Origin: Halomicronema sp. CCY15110
Lineage (GTDB): Bacteria > Cyanobacteriota > Cyanobacteriia > Phormidesmidales > Phormidesmidaceae
Reading direction: 5' to 3'
Assembly: GCF_016888165.1 (NCBI RefSeq)
Contig: NZ_JACSWC010000429.1
Location: 1-38,914 of the forward strand
Length of the DNA stretch: 38,914 nucleotides
Of the stretch, positions 7,848 through 19,100 are shown piece by piece. Position numbers and translations under genes: made by a program. The notes beneath the pieces are model-generated. The model did not search any database and was not told where the DNA came from. It was given only the letters and a program-made list of their open reading frames with translations. Each line of letters begins with the position of its first letter. The stretch's first letter is position 1.

Positions 7848-8044
7848 CCTCTCCTTCTCAAGGCTGCCGCTTATACACAAGCTCCTGGTCTATCGTTCTC
7901 AACGACTTGGCCCCCTAAATCCCCCAAAATTGGGGGACTTCGAACTCTGGTCTCCCCCCAGAATTGGGGAGACTAAGGGGGGCGATGCAGTCGATTGAGT
8001 CAGCAATCGAGATGTGTATAAGCTGTAGCCTTCTCAGGGAGAGG
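7848..8044. mobile_element. MITE-like element, 32-bp terminal inverted repeats
   Basis: The arms at 7848-7879 and 8013-8044 match at 26 of 32 inverted positions. The inner 11 bases, GCTTATACACA and TGTGTATAAGC, match perfectly. The CTTATACACA core resembles ends of IS4-group elements such as IS50/Tn5. No transposase is encoded, so this would be a non-autonomous derivative. The relation to IS4 is inference from this short motif. Confidence 0.5.
7909..7983. repeat. GC-rich palindromic repeat (CCCCCTAAATCCCCC type)
   Basis: CCCCCTAAAT at 7911-7920 is an inverted counterpart of ACTAAGGGGGG near 7973-7982. Each half also contains its own small hairpin (CCCCCAAAATTGGGGG and CCCCCAGAATTGGGG). From memory, repeats of this form are common between genes of filamentous cyanobacteria. 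It is nested inside the larger element at 7848-8044. Confidence 0.65.
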
Positions 8045-8112
8045 TGCCGCAGGCGGTGAGGTTCGAGCCGATGTTGCGGCTCCGCTTCTGCATCTGGATG
8101 AGGTTTAGTGAC

Positions 8113-8604
8113 TTATTCAGCGACGCTGAAATGCTCCTTCAAAGTCGTTTCCTGCTCTTTCGTTAGGTTGGACTGAATGAGTTCAGGGTTGTGGGCTTTA
8201 ACCGCGTCTTGCACCTTATCGAGGGTGACATCTTCAGTCAGCAAAAACAGGGCAGACGTCCCTTCAGTGACTTTGTCGCGCACCTCTTTGATGAAGTCAT
8301 CGTTGATGCCATAGTCCCGAAAATGACCGGATAAAGCGCCGGTGATGGCCCCCACTGCGGCACCAAACAAAGGGACGAAGAAAATCAAGCCAAACAACAT
8401 GCCCCAAAATGCGCCATCCAACGCACCTAAGCTGGTGAGGGGCAGGGCTTGTTTAGTTTTGGGCTTTTTCTTGCCGGTGGCCCAAGTAACGATCGCCGCA
8501 TCCTTAATTTCGATCAAATGTTGCTTTTGCAAATCGGCCAGTGTGGTCAACACACTTTCCGCCCCTGTCGGACTCGAAAATTTCCAAACCGTTAAATCAG
8601 ACAT
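8113..8604 (-). CDS. DUF1269 family membrane-associated protein
   Basis: A 163-residue protein starting MSDLTVWKFSSPTGAESVL. The N-terminal half contains the DUF1269 hallmarks: the 'A..L..L......I.I.DAAIV.W..GKKKPK' strand, then a Gly-zipper hydrophobic hairpin (about 59-93) of the form GALDGAFWGMLFGLIFF...GAAVGAITGALSG. The C-terminal half (about 100-163) is soluble and acidic (DDFIKEVRDKV, SALFLLTED). The family is widespread and often stress-linked; no biochemical activity is known. The minus-strand start is preceded by AGGA about 10 bases upstream. A small hairpin (AGCCGC-catct-GCGGCT, 8649-8665) lies in its leader. Confidence 0.75.
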   Translation of the reverse strand: MSDLTVWKFSSPTGAESVLTTLADLQKQHLIEIKDAAIVTWATGKKKPKTKQALPLTSLGALDGAFWGMLFGLIFFVPLFGAAVGAITGALSGHFRDYGINDDFIKEVRDKVTEGTSALFLLTEDVTLDKVQDAVKAHNPELIQSNLTKEQETTLKEHFSVAE

Positions 8605-8930
8605 CGTTTTAGCTATCCTTTCGTGTTGAGTGCAAAGAATTGGTTGGGAGCCGCCATCTGCGGCTGGCCTTGGCCCATATCAGTAAACCGTATCTTCGCC
8701 CGTTCACATTAAGAACTGCATAAAAAATTAAGCGCCCTCGCAATTTCAGCCGTCAGTCTGAGTGACTGCCGTTTCTCCAAAACTGTGGTGGGCGGCAATG
8801 GGGGACGGGGGCGGCTCAGCCAACATTGCAGTGATGTTGAGTTGGTGATCTGGATGCGCCGTCAGTGCCTATATTTTGAGGAGATCATTTTTGTGTTGGT
8901 CGCTCGGCAAATCGCACGGCAAGGCAAGCT
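8605..8930. other. Divergent intergenic region (DUF1269 / pxcA)
   Basis: 326 bases between two divergently transcribed genes, so it should carry both promoters. Apart from the 6-bp hairpin at 8649-8665 in the DUF1269 leader I see no structured feature, and no clear promoter boxes. Confidence 0.5.
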
Positions 8931-10226
8931 ATGGAATTTAGAGAGGCGTCAGCTCAAGTTTTAAGGTGGTTTTCTCAGCGGCGGGAAAAAGCGCTCAATA
9001 CGGCCTATGAGGGAGCGCTGACCATCCAAAAGCTGGAAGAGGAGCTGTTCGCGGGGCAAAAAATTGGCGCGAGTACCGACAAAAGCAAAACGGTGGTCGA
9101 CTACGCTTGTAGCCTGCGCGATCGCCAATTGCTCAAAATCCGCGTTAGTCTCACCCAATTCAAGGCCAACAGCTTTTTGTTTGAGTCGTCAGACCCAGCC
9201 GCCGCCCAAGCCACGACTGCCGATCAGACCTCGACCTCGGAAGTGGCTGCAGCAGCTCCCCCCCATGAGCCAATTCTCGCGAAGTTAGAGTTTATTGAAG
9301 GGGTCATTGCTAAATATCGTGGCGAGGGGAATTTGACGGCCTTCTTTGCCGGGGATGAAGCGTTGATGTCGCCGGAAGGGCCATTGGAGCGTGCGGCCCG
9401 CGATCGCACCCTCGACATGCCCGCGTTAGAGATGGACAGCGAACGCCAGCGGGAAAAGCTACTGCCCCGATTGCGATCGGCCAGCAAGGAAGCCACCGCC
9501 GAATACGAGCAACAAATTATCGATACGCTGCGGTTGCAGCGCAAACAAACCCAGGTCGCCGTCCGCTGGCTGGCCGTGTTGCTCATCATTCCGCTATCGG
9601 TACAGATTTTGACTAAAAATCTGATTTTCGAGCCGCTGTTGGGAACGTACAGCGATCGCAACCCCACTGAAATTGAACTCAATGAAGAAATTCAGGATGA
9701 ATTTGCCCGCGACTACCTCTTCGCCAAAGAAAAGCTGGAGGTCGCCACGCTGCTCGGCTACCACGACGGCATGGACGATGCGCAGCGCACCGAATATTTG
9801 CAAGAAGCAACCTTTGATCTCTGGCGCGAGGCCCGTGAAGCAGAGCTCAACGGGTTAAAAAACTTGCTCGCCGACTTGATGGCCTTCCTCTCGGTAGTGG
9901 TGCTATTGCTCATTGGCAGACGTCAAGTGGCGTTGATCCGCACCGTTGCCAATCGCAGTTTTCTCAACTTGCGAGATCCGGTCAAGGTATTTCTCTTCAT
10001 TTTGATTACCGATATTTTTGTTGGTTTCCACTCGGCGGAAGGCTGGGAAGTCATTTTAGTAGCCACGTCCCAGCACCTCGGTATCCCAGAAAATATGTTT
10101 TTCATCAACGGGTTTATTGCCACTGTGCCGGTCATCATCGATGCCTGTATCAAGTTCTGGATCTTTAACTTCCTGACCCGCTACTCGCCCGCTACCTCAG
10201 CGATCTACGAACGGATGAATACTTAA
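8931..10226 (+). CDS. pxcA: Proton extrusion protein PxcA (CemA family)
   Basis: A 431-residue member of the CemA/PxcA family, an inner-membrane protein required for light-induced proton release and pH adaptation in cyanobacteria; CemA is the chloroplast-envelope homologue. The N-terminal 200 residues are charged and probably cytoplasmic. They contain a low-complexity Ala/Thr/Ser stretch near 88-112 and helical segments. Four membrane segments follow: about 212-232, 305-328, 348-368 and 385-412. The most diagnostic piece is the C-terminus, KFWIFNFLTRYSPATSAIYE, which matches the CemA signature. Length agrees with cyanobacterial PxcA (about 430-470). The paralogue PxcL is the main alternative. 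It is probably transcribed alone; the next gene starts 81 bases downstream. Confidence 0.85.
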   Translation: MEFREASAQVLRWFSQRREKALNTAYEGALTIQKLEEELFAGQKIGASTDKSKTVVDYACSLRDRQLLKIRVSLTQFKANSFLFESSDPAAAQATTADQTSTSEVAAAAPPHEPILAKLEFIEGVIAKYRGEGNLTAFFAGDEALMSPEGPLERAARDRTLDMPALEMDSERQREKLLPRLRSASKEATAEYEQQIIDTLRLQRKQTQVAVRWLAVLLIIPLSVQILTKNLIFEPLLGTYSDRNPTEIELNEEIQDEFARDYLFAKEKLEVATLLGYHDGMDDAQRTEYLQEATFDLWREAREAELNGLKNLLADLMAFLSVVVLLLIGRRQVALIRTVANRSFLNLRDPVKVFLFILITDIFVGFHSAEGWEVILVATSQHLGIPENMFFINGFIATVPVIIDACIKFWIFNFLTRYSPATSAIYERMNT

Positions 10227-10307
10227 GTCAGCCACGGATTTAGATCACTTCAGCCTCCAGATTATTCGGCACAATGAAAAGCGATCGCCCCACTCAAGAG
10301 AGAGCCC

Positions 10308-12383
<2,076 letters not shown>

Positions 12384-12433
12384 GATGTGTGGCACGGCTT
12401 TTCCACTCCCACGTCCTGGTCGTTTTTTCGGAG

Positions 12434-12445
12434 GAGACGGGTCTC
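12434..12445. repeat. Short palindrome GAGAC-GG-GTCTC
   Basis: First of three palindromes sharing the core GAC-GG-GTC within 80 bases. The flanks are GA/TC here and GG/CC in the other two (12455-12466, and 12502-12513 in reverse orientation). Pairing extends outward to GGAG/TTCC with one mismatch. Confidence 0.5.
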
Positions 12446-12453
12446 TTCCAGAA

Positions 12454-12514
12454 GGGGACGGGTCCCTGTTGGCTCAACCAATACATTAAAGATTAGACCA
12501 AGGGACCCGTCCCC
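12454..12514. terminator. 14-bp perfect inverted repeat between convergent genes
   Basis: GGGGACGGGTCCCT (12454-12467) and AGGGACCCGTCCCC (12501-12514) are exact reverse complements separated by 33 bases. It is placed between the prolyl oligopeptidase stop (12383) and the stop of the minus-strand methyltransferase gene (12527), so a transcript-ending or insulating role is plausible. No T-run is present. Confidence 0.5.
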
Positions 12515-12526
12515 TGTGTCAGCGCG

Positions 12527-13039
12527 TTAATACAGCCAGGGAATGAACTTGCTGACCCGCTGTTGGTAGTCGGCATAGTCGGGAAAGCGCTCCCTGAGCC
12601 AGGCTTCTTCTTGGCGGGCTTTGAGGTCGAGCACGACGAAGAGCAGGGCGGTTGCGGCCACATGGGGCAGGCTCAAAGTCCACAGGCTGTAGGCGGCGGT
12701 GCCAAAAATCAGGCCGCTGTAGAGGCAGTGTCGCACCCAGCCGTAAACGCCGGTTTGCACCAGGCTGCTATCTTCCCGAGGGTAGGGCAGTGGCGTCAGG
12801 TTTGCGCCCAAGTCGAGGAGCCCTTTACCCAGCAAGATGGCGGCGAAGAGGGCACAGGCAAGGGCGATCGCTGCCCGCCCATAGGTGATTGCCACGGGCC
12901 AACGATCCCACGCGGCAGGATGCCACGCTGGCAGGAGCGCAAAGCCCCCCAAAATGAGTCCCTGGGCGAGCACCCAATATTCGCCATGGGTGCCCTTCCA
13001 GCTGTCTTTCGAAAAGCCCCAATCCGAAAACTTGCCCAT
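12527..13039 (-). CDS. Isoprenylcysteine/phospholipid methyltransferase-like membrane protein
   Basis: A 170-residue integral membrane protein with about four helices (25-40, 50-72, 108-125, 125-140). It carries the ICMT/PEMT family signatures: GVYGWVRHCLYSG (the 'RHP.Y.G' motif, here RHCLYSG) and, near the C-terminus, EEAWLRERFPDYADYQ. In the family these bind S-adenosylmethionine and the substrate head group. The actual methyl acceptor is not predictable; related bacterial proteins methylate lipids, quinone-like or unknown compounds. AGGA precedes the ATG. The gene is transcribed in the same direction as the giant gene upstream of it, with a 78-bp gap. Confidence 0.7.
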   Translation of the reverse strand: MGKFSDWGFSKDSWKGTHGEYWVLAQGLILGGFALLPAWHPAAWDRWPVAITYGRAAIALACALFAAILLGKGLLDLGANLTPLPYPREDSSLVQTGVYGWVRHCLYSGLIFGTAAYSLWTLSLPHVAATALLFVVLDLKARQEEAWLRERFPDYADYQQRVSKFIPWLY

Positions 13040-13117
13040 GCTGATATCCTCCGTACCAAGCTGCTGGCTGATTACACCTGGCTAAATGCTCGCACATTCA
13101 CTCCGTTAAACGGGCGA

Positions 13118-16100
13118 TCAAACGGCGACCAATTGCGCAATCAGGGGTTCAGCCAACGATTGCTGTTTGTCTTGCATGAGCCGGGTTAGGTGCTCGCGAA
13201 GGCGATCTCGCTGGGCGGCATTCACCATATAAATATTGCGGGTTTGCTGAGTAAAGAGACTCCCCGCCGCGAGGTCTTGATAGGTGCGATTCGTCCGGGT
13301 ATCGCGGCTCAGCAATTCGCGAGTCGCCAGATCGGGCAACAGGCCGGGGGGCAAATGCCCTTCCAGAATCGCGACAATGCGCGACTGGCAAGCCGAGACG
13401 TTGAGGCCTTGGGCTTCGAGCAGGTGCAAAATGCCATCCAACGGCAGCGGCGCATCGGGAATGACCCGCATCATCTCATGCAGCAAAAAGTAATCGCTGT
13501 ATTGGTGCCGGGGCACATCCAAAATCTGCGGATAGCGGCACAAATTGACCAAGCCATAGGCGACCCGGCTACAGGTTTGGGGCCGATTGCTGGGATAGGT
13601 ATCTTGAATGATCGTGGCGTTGGGAAACTTTTGCCGCAGCCACTTGGCAATCGTGCCAAAAGAAGCGTTGCCCCCAGTGCAGATCACCTGATTGATGCCC
13701 TGGGAGGCGAGCCCCGTTTGGCTCAGCAGCGCATTCATCTGTTGGTTGATGCGCTGAATGTAGGGCACCAGTACCCGACTTTCCAGGTCACGTCGCAGCA
13801 CTCGCCAAGACTGATCTGCCAGTTCTAGTTGGTATTGATTTTGATGTTGCAAAATCAATTTCAGATAACGGGCGGCTTCCAGCAAGCTCTGCCCCAGGGG
13901 AGACGATTCGAGGTGCTGGCGCAACCGTTGCCGGAGTCCCGCATCAGGTTCTGCCAAACGGGGCAGGTCAATGCCGTCGAGTTGCAAGTCGGCCCACTTC
14001 GCATTGGCGACCTCGGGCAAGGCGGCCTGCCAGCCCCAGCCCCGATTGGGCGATCGCCGACTGCCAGCATTCAGCGTTTGACGGCGCTCTGACGGCAGTA
14101 ATAACTGACAAATAATGTCCAGATCTAAGGCATCGCCCCCGTAGGCCAAATTGCGTAACTTAAAGTCTTCGCGACTGACGGTATCGAGTGGTTGGGGCAA
14201 ATCGACAATGCCCACCTCGGTGCAGGCTGCGCCACTGCCAATCATGACGGTGCCGCCTTGCCAGTGACATTGATACAGGGCTTGGGCGGATCGATTGGCG
14301 GTGGGGGCGGGTTCGCTTGGGTCAGGCAACCCGGAGAGCAGGGCCGCGATCGCTTCTTCCACAAAAAAGACCTGACCAGCCGCCTCAACGAGGCCCGCAG
14401 CGAGGACGGCCTCTCGCAGGTTGAAACAATAGGTGTCCGACCAATGGGTCGGCAAGCCCATCACGACGCCCTGCAAGTTAGCCAAGACGCCAGCGAGGGT
14501 TTCCGGTTCCAGCCCGATCGCGGTGAGCTGTAGCTCTGCACTCTCGGGATGGCTGACCAACTCTAACAGGGCCGTGACTGTAGACACCACCTGCTGGAGG
14601 GGGAGCGTTTCGGCGTCTGACCATTGCACCCGAGGGATCGCCAGGCCAGCGCTGTCGTGGTGGGGAATGCCTGCCCGCAACAAGGGTCGCAAGGTATGCA
14701 AAAGCCGCTGGTCTGAGGCCGTGGCCGCTGGCGTCGCGGCGGCTGGCCCCACGGACAGCAACTCGAACGGGGCATCGCCAGCCAGGGCGGCGGTCGGCAG
14801 CGTGGCTACCGTCGGGATGCGGAAGGTGGCGACCGTATCGGCGGATGCGTTGGCGGGGACCCAACAAAGGGGATGCGCCGAGCCGCTGTGATGCTCCATC
14901 AGCACGGCGGACAAGCCACTGGTGCCCAGGTCAATGCCGAGAAACCATTCTTCGTCGGGCTCGTCGTCGTCATCTGGCAGGGTTGCCTCAGGCTCGTCGC
15001 CCAGAGTGGCTAGCCGACCTGAAGAGGCAAACACGGGGTCTTCAGTCGGGGGAACGGCAGGGGGGGCAGGCGTGGCTGTGGGTTCTGCCTCTTGAGGCTC
15101 AATCGAGGGCGCTGCGGGGGCCGTTTCCCGAGCAGTCGGCAGGATTTCTTGATCAGTGGTGAGGGCGTCGAGATCAGCGATCGCCGCCGCCGATAAAAAC
15201 TCGTCGTCCGCCTCGGAGCGATCGCCCGCTGACATGGCATCGTCAAAGGCGAACTGAAACGCCGCATCGGTGGCAATATCTTCCTCGGGAATCTCTTCCA
15301 TCGAGAGGTCTAGAGATTCTAGGGTCTGGCTGAGTTCTCGGTCATCCTGATTGGTTGCCCCGGCCTCGGCCGTCGCCGCATCGGGTGCGGTCGGGGGGCG
15401 ATCGGCGGCGACGTCATCCGGTTCCTCAGTCATGGGCAATTCCGGCCTGGATGATTCCGGGGCCGATAGGGCGTCCTCTCGGGTGGCGTCGTTGCTGGGG
15501 GCCGCTAAATCGGCAGCCGTGGGCTCATCAGCGGGCAAACCGCCCTCATCGGCGACGGATGGTTCTGACAAATCCGGGGCATCCAGATCGGCAGCACTGG
15601 CGACATCGATGGCGCTCGCCTCGGGGGGAAACAGGGTCGCCAGTTCGTCATCCGTTAGGGGAGCCGATGCCTCAGGGCCATCCCCAGTCTCGGAGCCGGA
15701 GCGGGCTAAGTCTATCGTTTCGGCCTCCGGTCCCGTCTCAGGGTCGCTGTCCGCCGCCAATGTGGGCCAGAGCAGTGCCGCCAGGGAGGGCGCATCCGGC
15801 CCGACGATCGCAAACCCCTCTTCGACGGATCCCGTCAATGACAAGGCGGACTCGGTGGGTCTTGCCGCCGGACTTGTCGGCGCTCCAGAGGCCGCAGCGC
15901 GGGCGGGCGACACGGGGGCATCGGGGTCAGGAATCGTCAGATTTGAGAGATCCGCCCCGGTGGAAAAGGGCAGCGACGTCGCTGCCACCATGCCTTGCCA
16001 CGAGGTCAGTCGCCGACCATATTCGCGTTGTAGTTGACTCGAGTCAGGCGCATCGTCAGCATCGTCAGTAAACGCTGCCACAGTCGTTTCTGGCGCATCG

Positions 16101-19100
16101 ATCAAGGCGCGATCGATCGCTGCGTCAGACGGAGCTGCGGCAAAGCTGAGCTGATAGCCATCGGTAATGGAGCCGCTGACCGTGCTCTCGGGCTCAGGTC
16201 GGGGGGAATCAGGCGGAACGAGGGGCTGACCGGTAGCGCTCTCCAGCTCTGGCAGGGTGGCTAGCGCTTGCCTGAGCGCCTCACTGGGCGCGTCGGAAAC
16301 AATTTGTAGACCGTCGTCCGCCGTGGTTGCGATCGCTAACTCCGATGGGGTTGGTTCCGGCGTCGCTGCCGCCCCGGTCTCTGGCGGTGGCGAGTCAAGC
16401 ATGGGGGCCGTATCCTCGGCTCCCGGTGGCACCGAGGGCGAGTCGGGGTCGGAGAGTTCGGCAAATCGGTCTGCGGCTGAGGTCGGCAATTCCGGTGCCA
16501 CAGTGGACGCTTTGGCCCCAAGGGAAGCCGCGTCATCAACGGGGGCATCCGGCAGGCGATCGCTGGGCTCATCCAGCGGCGGCCCGCCCAAGTCAGGCGA
16601 GTCGGCAAATAAATCTTCTACGGATGCGGTCTCTGGCTCCTCAGGTTTGGTGGCGGGCACATCGAATTCGGAATCAGCGGCCAAGTCTCCGCCCAGGCTC
16701 CCAAAGTCCAAGCGATCGTCCCCTGCGGGCGGGCCGCTGGGAACGTCGTCCAGGGCGGTGCCCCAAGTTTCCAGGGAAACGTCATCGGCGATGGGGGCGA
16801 TGTCGTCAGGCACATCCCCCAGCTCTAGCTCATCAACCAGCTGATCCGGGGCGATCGCGGCCCCCTCAGGCTTAGTCGCAGTTTCGTCTTCCCCGCCAAA
16901 GAGGTCGGCCTCTAGGGTTAACTCTGGCGAGATTTCATCATCGTTTGCATCCACCACTCCCAGGTCAAGGCCAATGTCATCCACGGTCAGGAACGGGTCT
17001 GTTATGGGCGGCACTGGCTCTGAGGATGTGCGGGGCTCGTCGGGAATTAAATTGGGCGCGGGTGAGGGCTCCAATGGCGAGCTCGATACGGCGGCGGCAA
17101 AATCGTCCAGGGTGGCATTGTCAGTAGTTGCCTCGGCAGGTGCCGCTGGGGCAACCTCACCAAAGGCGTTCTCTAAGCTGAAGTCAGCGGCACTATCCGG
17201 CGCGGCCGCGACCTCGTCAGCTTCGCCAAAGGCACTCTCCAGCGTCAACCCAGGGTCGTCTTTGCGGGCATCACTGCGATCTCCCGTATCCCCAAAGACA
17301 TCCCCCAAAGTCAGGCTTGGCCCGTCGTCAACTGACTCGTCGGCCTCACCAAAAGCATCCTCCAGAGTGAAACCAGGGGAAGCAACTTCGGGATCTTCAA
17401 CATCACCAAAAGCATCCTCCAGAGTGAAGCCAGGGGAAGAAGCTTCGGGATCTTCAACATCACCAAAAGCATCCTCCAGAGTGAAGCCAGGGGAAGAAGC
17501 TTCGGGTTCTTCGGCTTCCCCAAAGGCATCCTCCAGGGTGAAGCCAGGGGAAGAAGCTTCGGGTTCTTCAGCCTTGCCAAAAGCGTCGTCAAGTGTGAAG
17601 CCAGGGTCGCGATCGCTGGATCCTTCAACATCACCAAAAGCGTCATCGAGCGTGAAGCCAGGGGAAGCAACTTCGGGAGCTTCGGCATCGCCAAAAGCGT
17701 CGTCAAGCGTGAAGTCGGGGGCGCGATCGCTCACCTCTTTGGCCTCCCCAAAGGCATCCTCCAGAGTCAAGTCGGGCGCTAGATCGTCTGCTGCTTCCGC
17801 GTCATCAAACGCACTTTCGAGGGTCAGGTCAGCGTCGCTACTGTCCGCAGCGGCTTCGAACAACGTGGACATTGTGACTGCCGACTCTGGCGATTCGGAC
17901 ACATCCGCGATGTCGGATGAGTTGCCTGTATCCTTCTGGGAAGCATCGTCCCCCAGCCCCGAACTGATGTCGTCAACTGCGGGCGGGGCGGCGAGCTCAT
18001 CAAAAAAACTGTCGAGAGACCAGGACTCAGCGGTGGCTGGCGGCTCTGTCACCGCTGGCGAGGCAGTGCTGCTAGGGGCATCGCTGTTAAAAAAATCCTC
18101 TAATGAAGCCTCTGCATCGGGGGTGTCTGAGTCCGTCGCTGGATTGTCTGGGAAGTCCAGCAGGCTGTCTGAGGCTTCGGGTGCTTGGGGGCGATCGCTC
18201 TGGCTCCCCGACCCCAGGGGCGGCTCGTCAAACAGTTCCAACTCATCTAAATCAAGTCGCGGCAGGATGTCATCTTCGCCGTCATTCTCCGCAGCCTCAC
18301 TGGCGCTTTCCAACTCAAATAACAGCGGGTTGTCGTCAGCGGTGCTCTCATCACCCACGTCAGCACTATCCGCAGGGGGAACGACAGCGGCGTCACTCGG
18401 TTTTTCGGCGTCAGGGGAGGGCTCAGCGGCCTCCGGGAGCAGCTCAGCGGTCAATGCGCGATCGTCGAGCTCGTCGGTGGCATCCGTTTCGCCAAATAAT
18501 GCCGTCAGTTCCAGGTCAGCATCAAGATTGAAATCCGCTGATTCCTCCGCCGATTCTGTGGGGGAGTCGTCCGCCTCCAGCAACAGCTGGTCTTCAGCGG
18601 TCGTCATCACTTCCGAATCGCGATCGCCCGCCCATGCCTCATCTCCATCCTCGAAGTCGCTCTGCATATCGGTGGATGGCGGAGCGGCATTCTCAGGTGC
18701 GGCGGGGGGCGCGGCGGGTTCGTCGCTAGCCTCGTCAAATAACTCGGCAAAGAGCTCCTCTTCTGCTGCTTCCAGCTGATCGGCGGCGGCTGACACCGTC
18801 TCGTCCATCTCTAATGCTGTGAAGTCAAAGGAATCAGCGGCGGCGGCATGGCTCGCAGCCGACGCGGACTCGCTCGTGGGGGCGGTTGCCGAGGCATCGA
18901 GGGCGTCCGGCTCTAGTTCCGAAAACTCTGGAACGATGGCGTCTTGAGGCGCGTCATCGAGTTCTAGGGATTCACTTAACTGCGCGGCTGCCAGGGTTTC
19001 GTCCGGGGTACTTCCCTCTAACCGCGACAAGTCGGTGGACAACATCCCAAAGGTGTCATCGTCCAGGTTGAGATCCACCTGCGGTCGGGCAACTTCCCGT

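Larger units (their letters stand above)
7595..8112. other. Intergenic region with composite inverted-repeat element
   Basis: Between the beta-barrel gene (divergent side) and the end of the DUF1269 gene. It holds a 197-bp element with 32-bp inverted ends (7848-8044) and a nested GC-rich palindromic repeat (7909-7983). An open frame at 7741-7998 runs through these repeats and is not considered coding. A TATAAA on the minus strand near 7695 could belong to the beta-barrel promoter, but no good -35 accompanies it. Confidence 0.6.

Noticed and set aside
7741-7998. 85-codon plus-strand frame
   Set aside because: It lies almost entirely inside two nested inverted-repeat elements, so it is unlikely to be a gene.
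8010-8022. AGATGTGTATAAG, identical to part of the Tn5 mosaic end used in sequencing adapters
   Set aside because: The match stops after 13 bases, and the sequence is one arm of a symmetrical 197-bp element with a diverged partner arm. An IS4-type repeat end is more likely than adapter contamination.
17340-17590. Regularly spaced identical blocks resembling a CRISPR array
   Set aside because: The 57-base period is a multiple of three, the 'spacers' are as repetitive as the repeats, and the frame runs through all units as part of a long coding sequence. No cas genes are present.
16974-18779. 601-codon Ser/Ala-rich open frame on the plus strand
   Set aside because: It is the antisense shadow of the acidic repeat region of the giant minus-strand gene. 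Asp/Glu/Ala/Ser codons read backwards give Ser/Ala/Pro codons and few stops. There is no ribosome-binding site and no recognisable domain.
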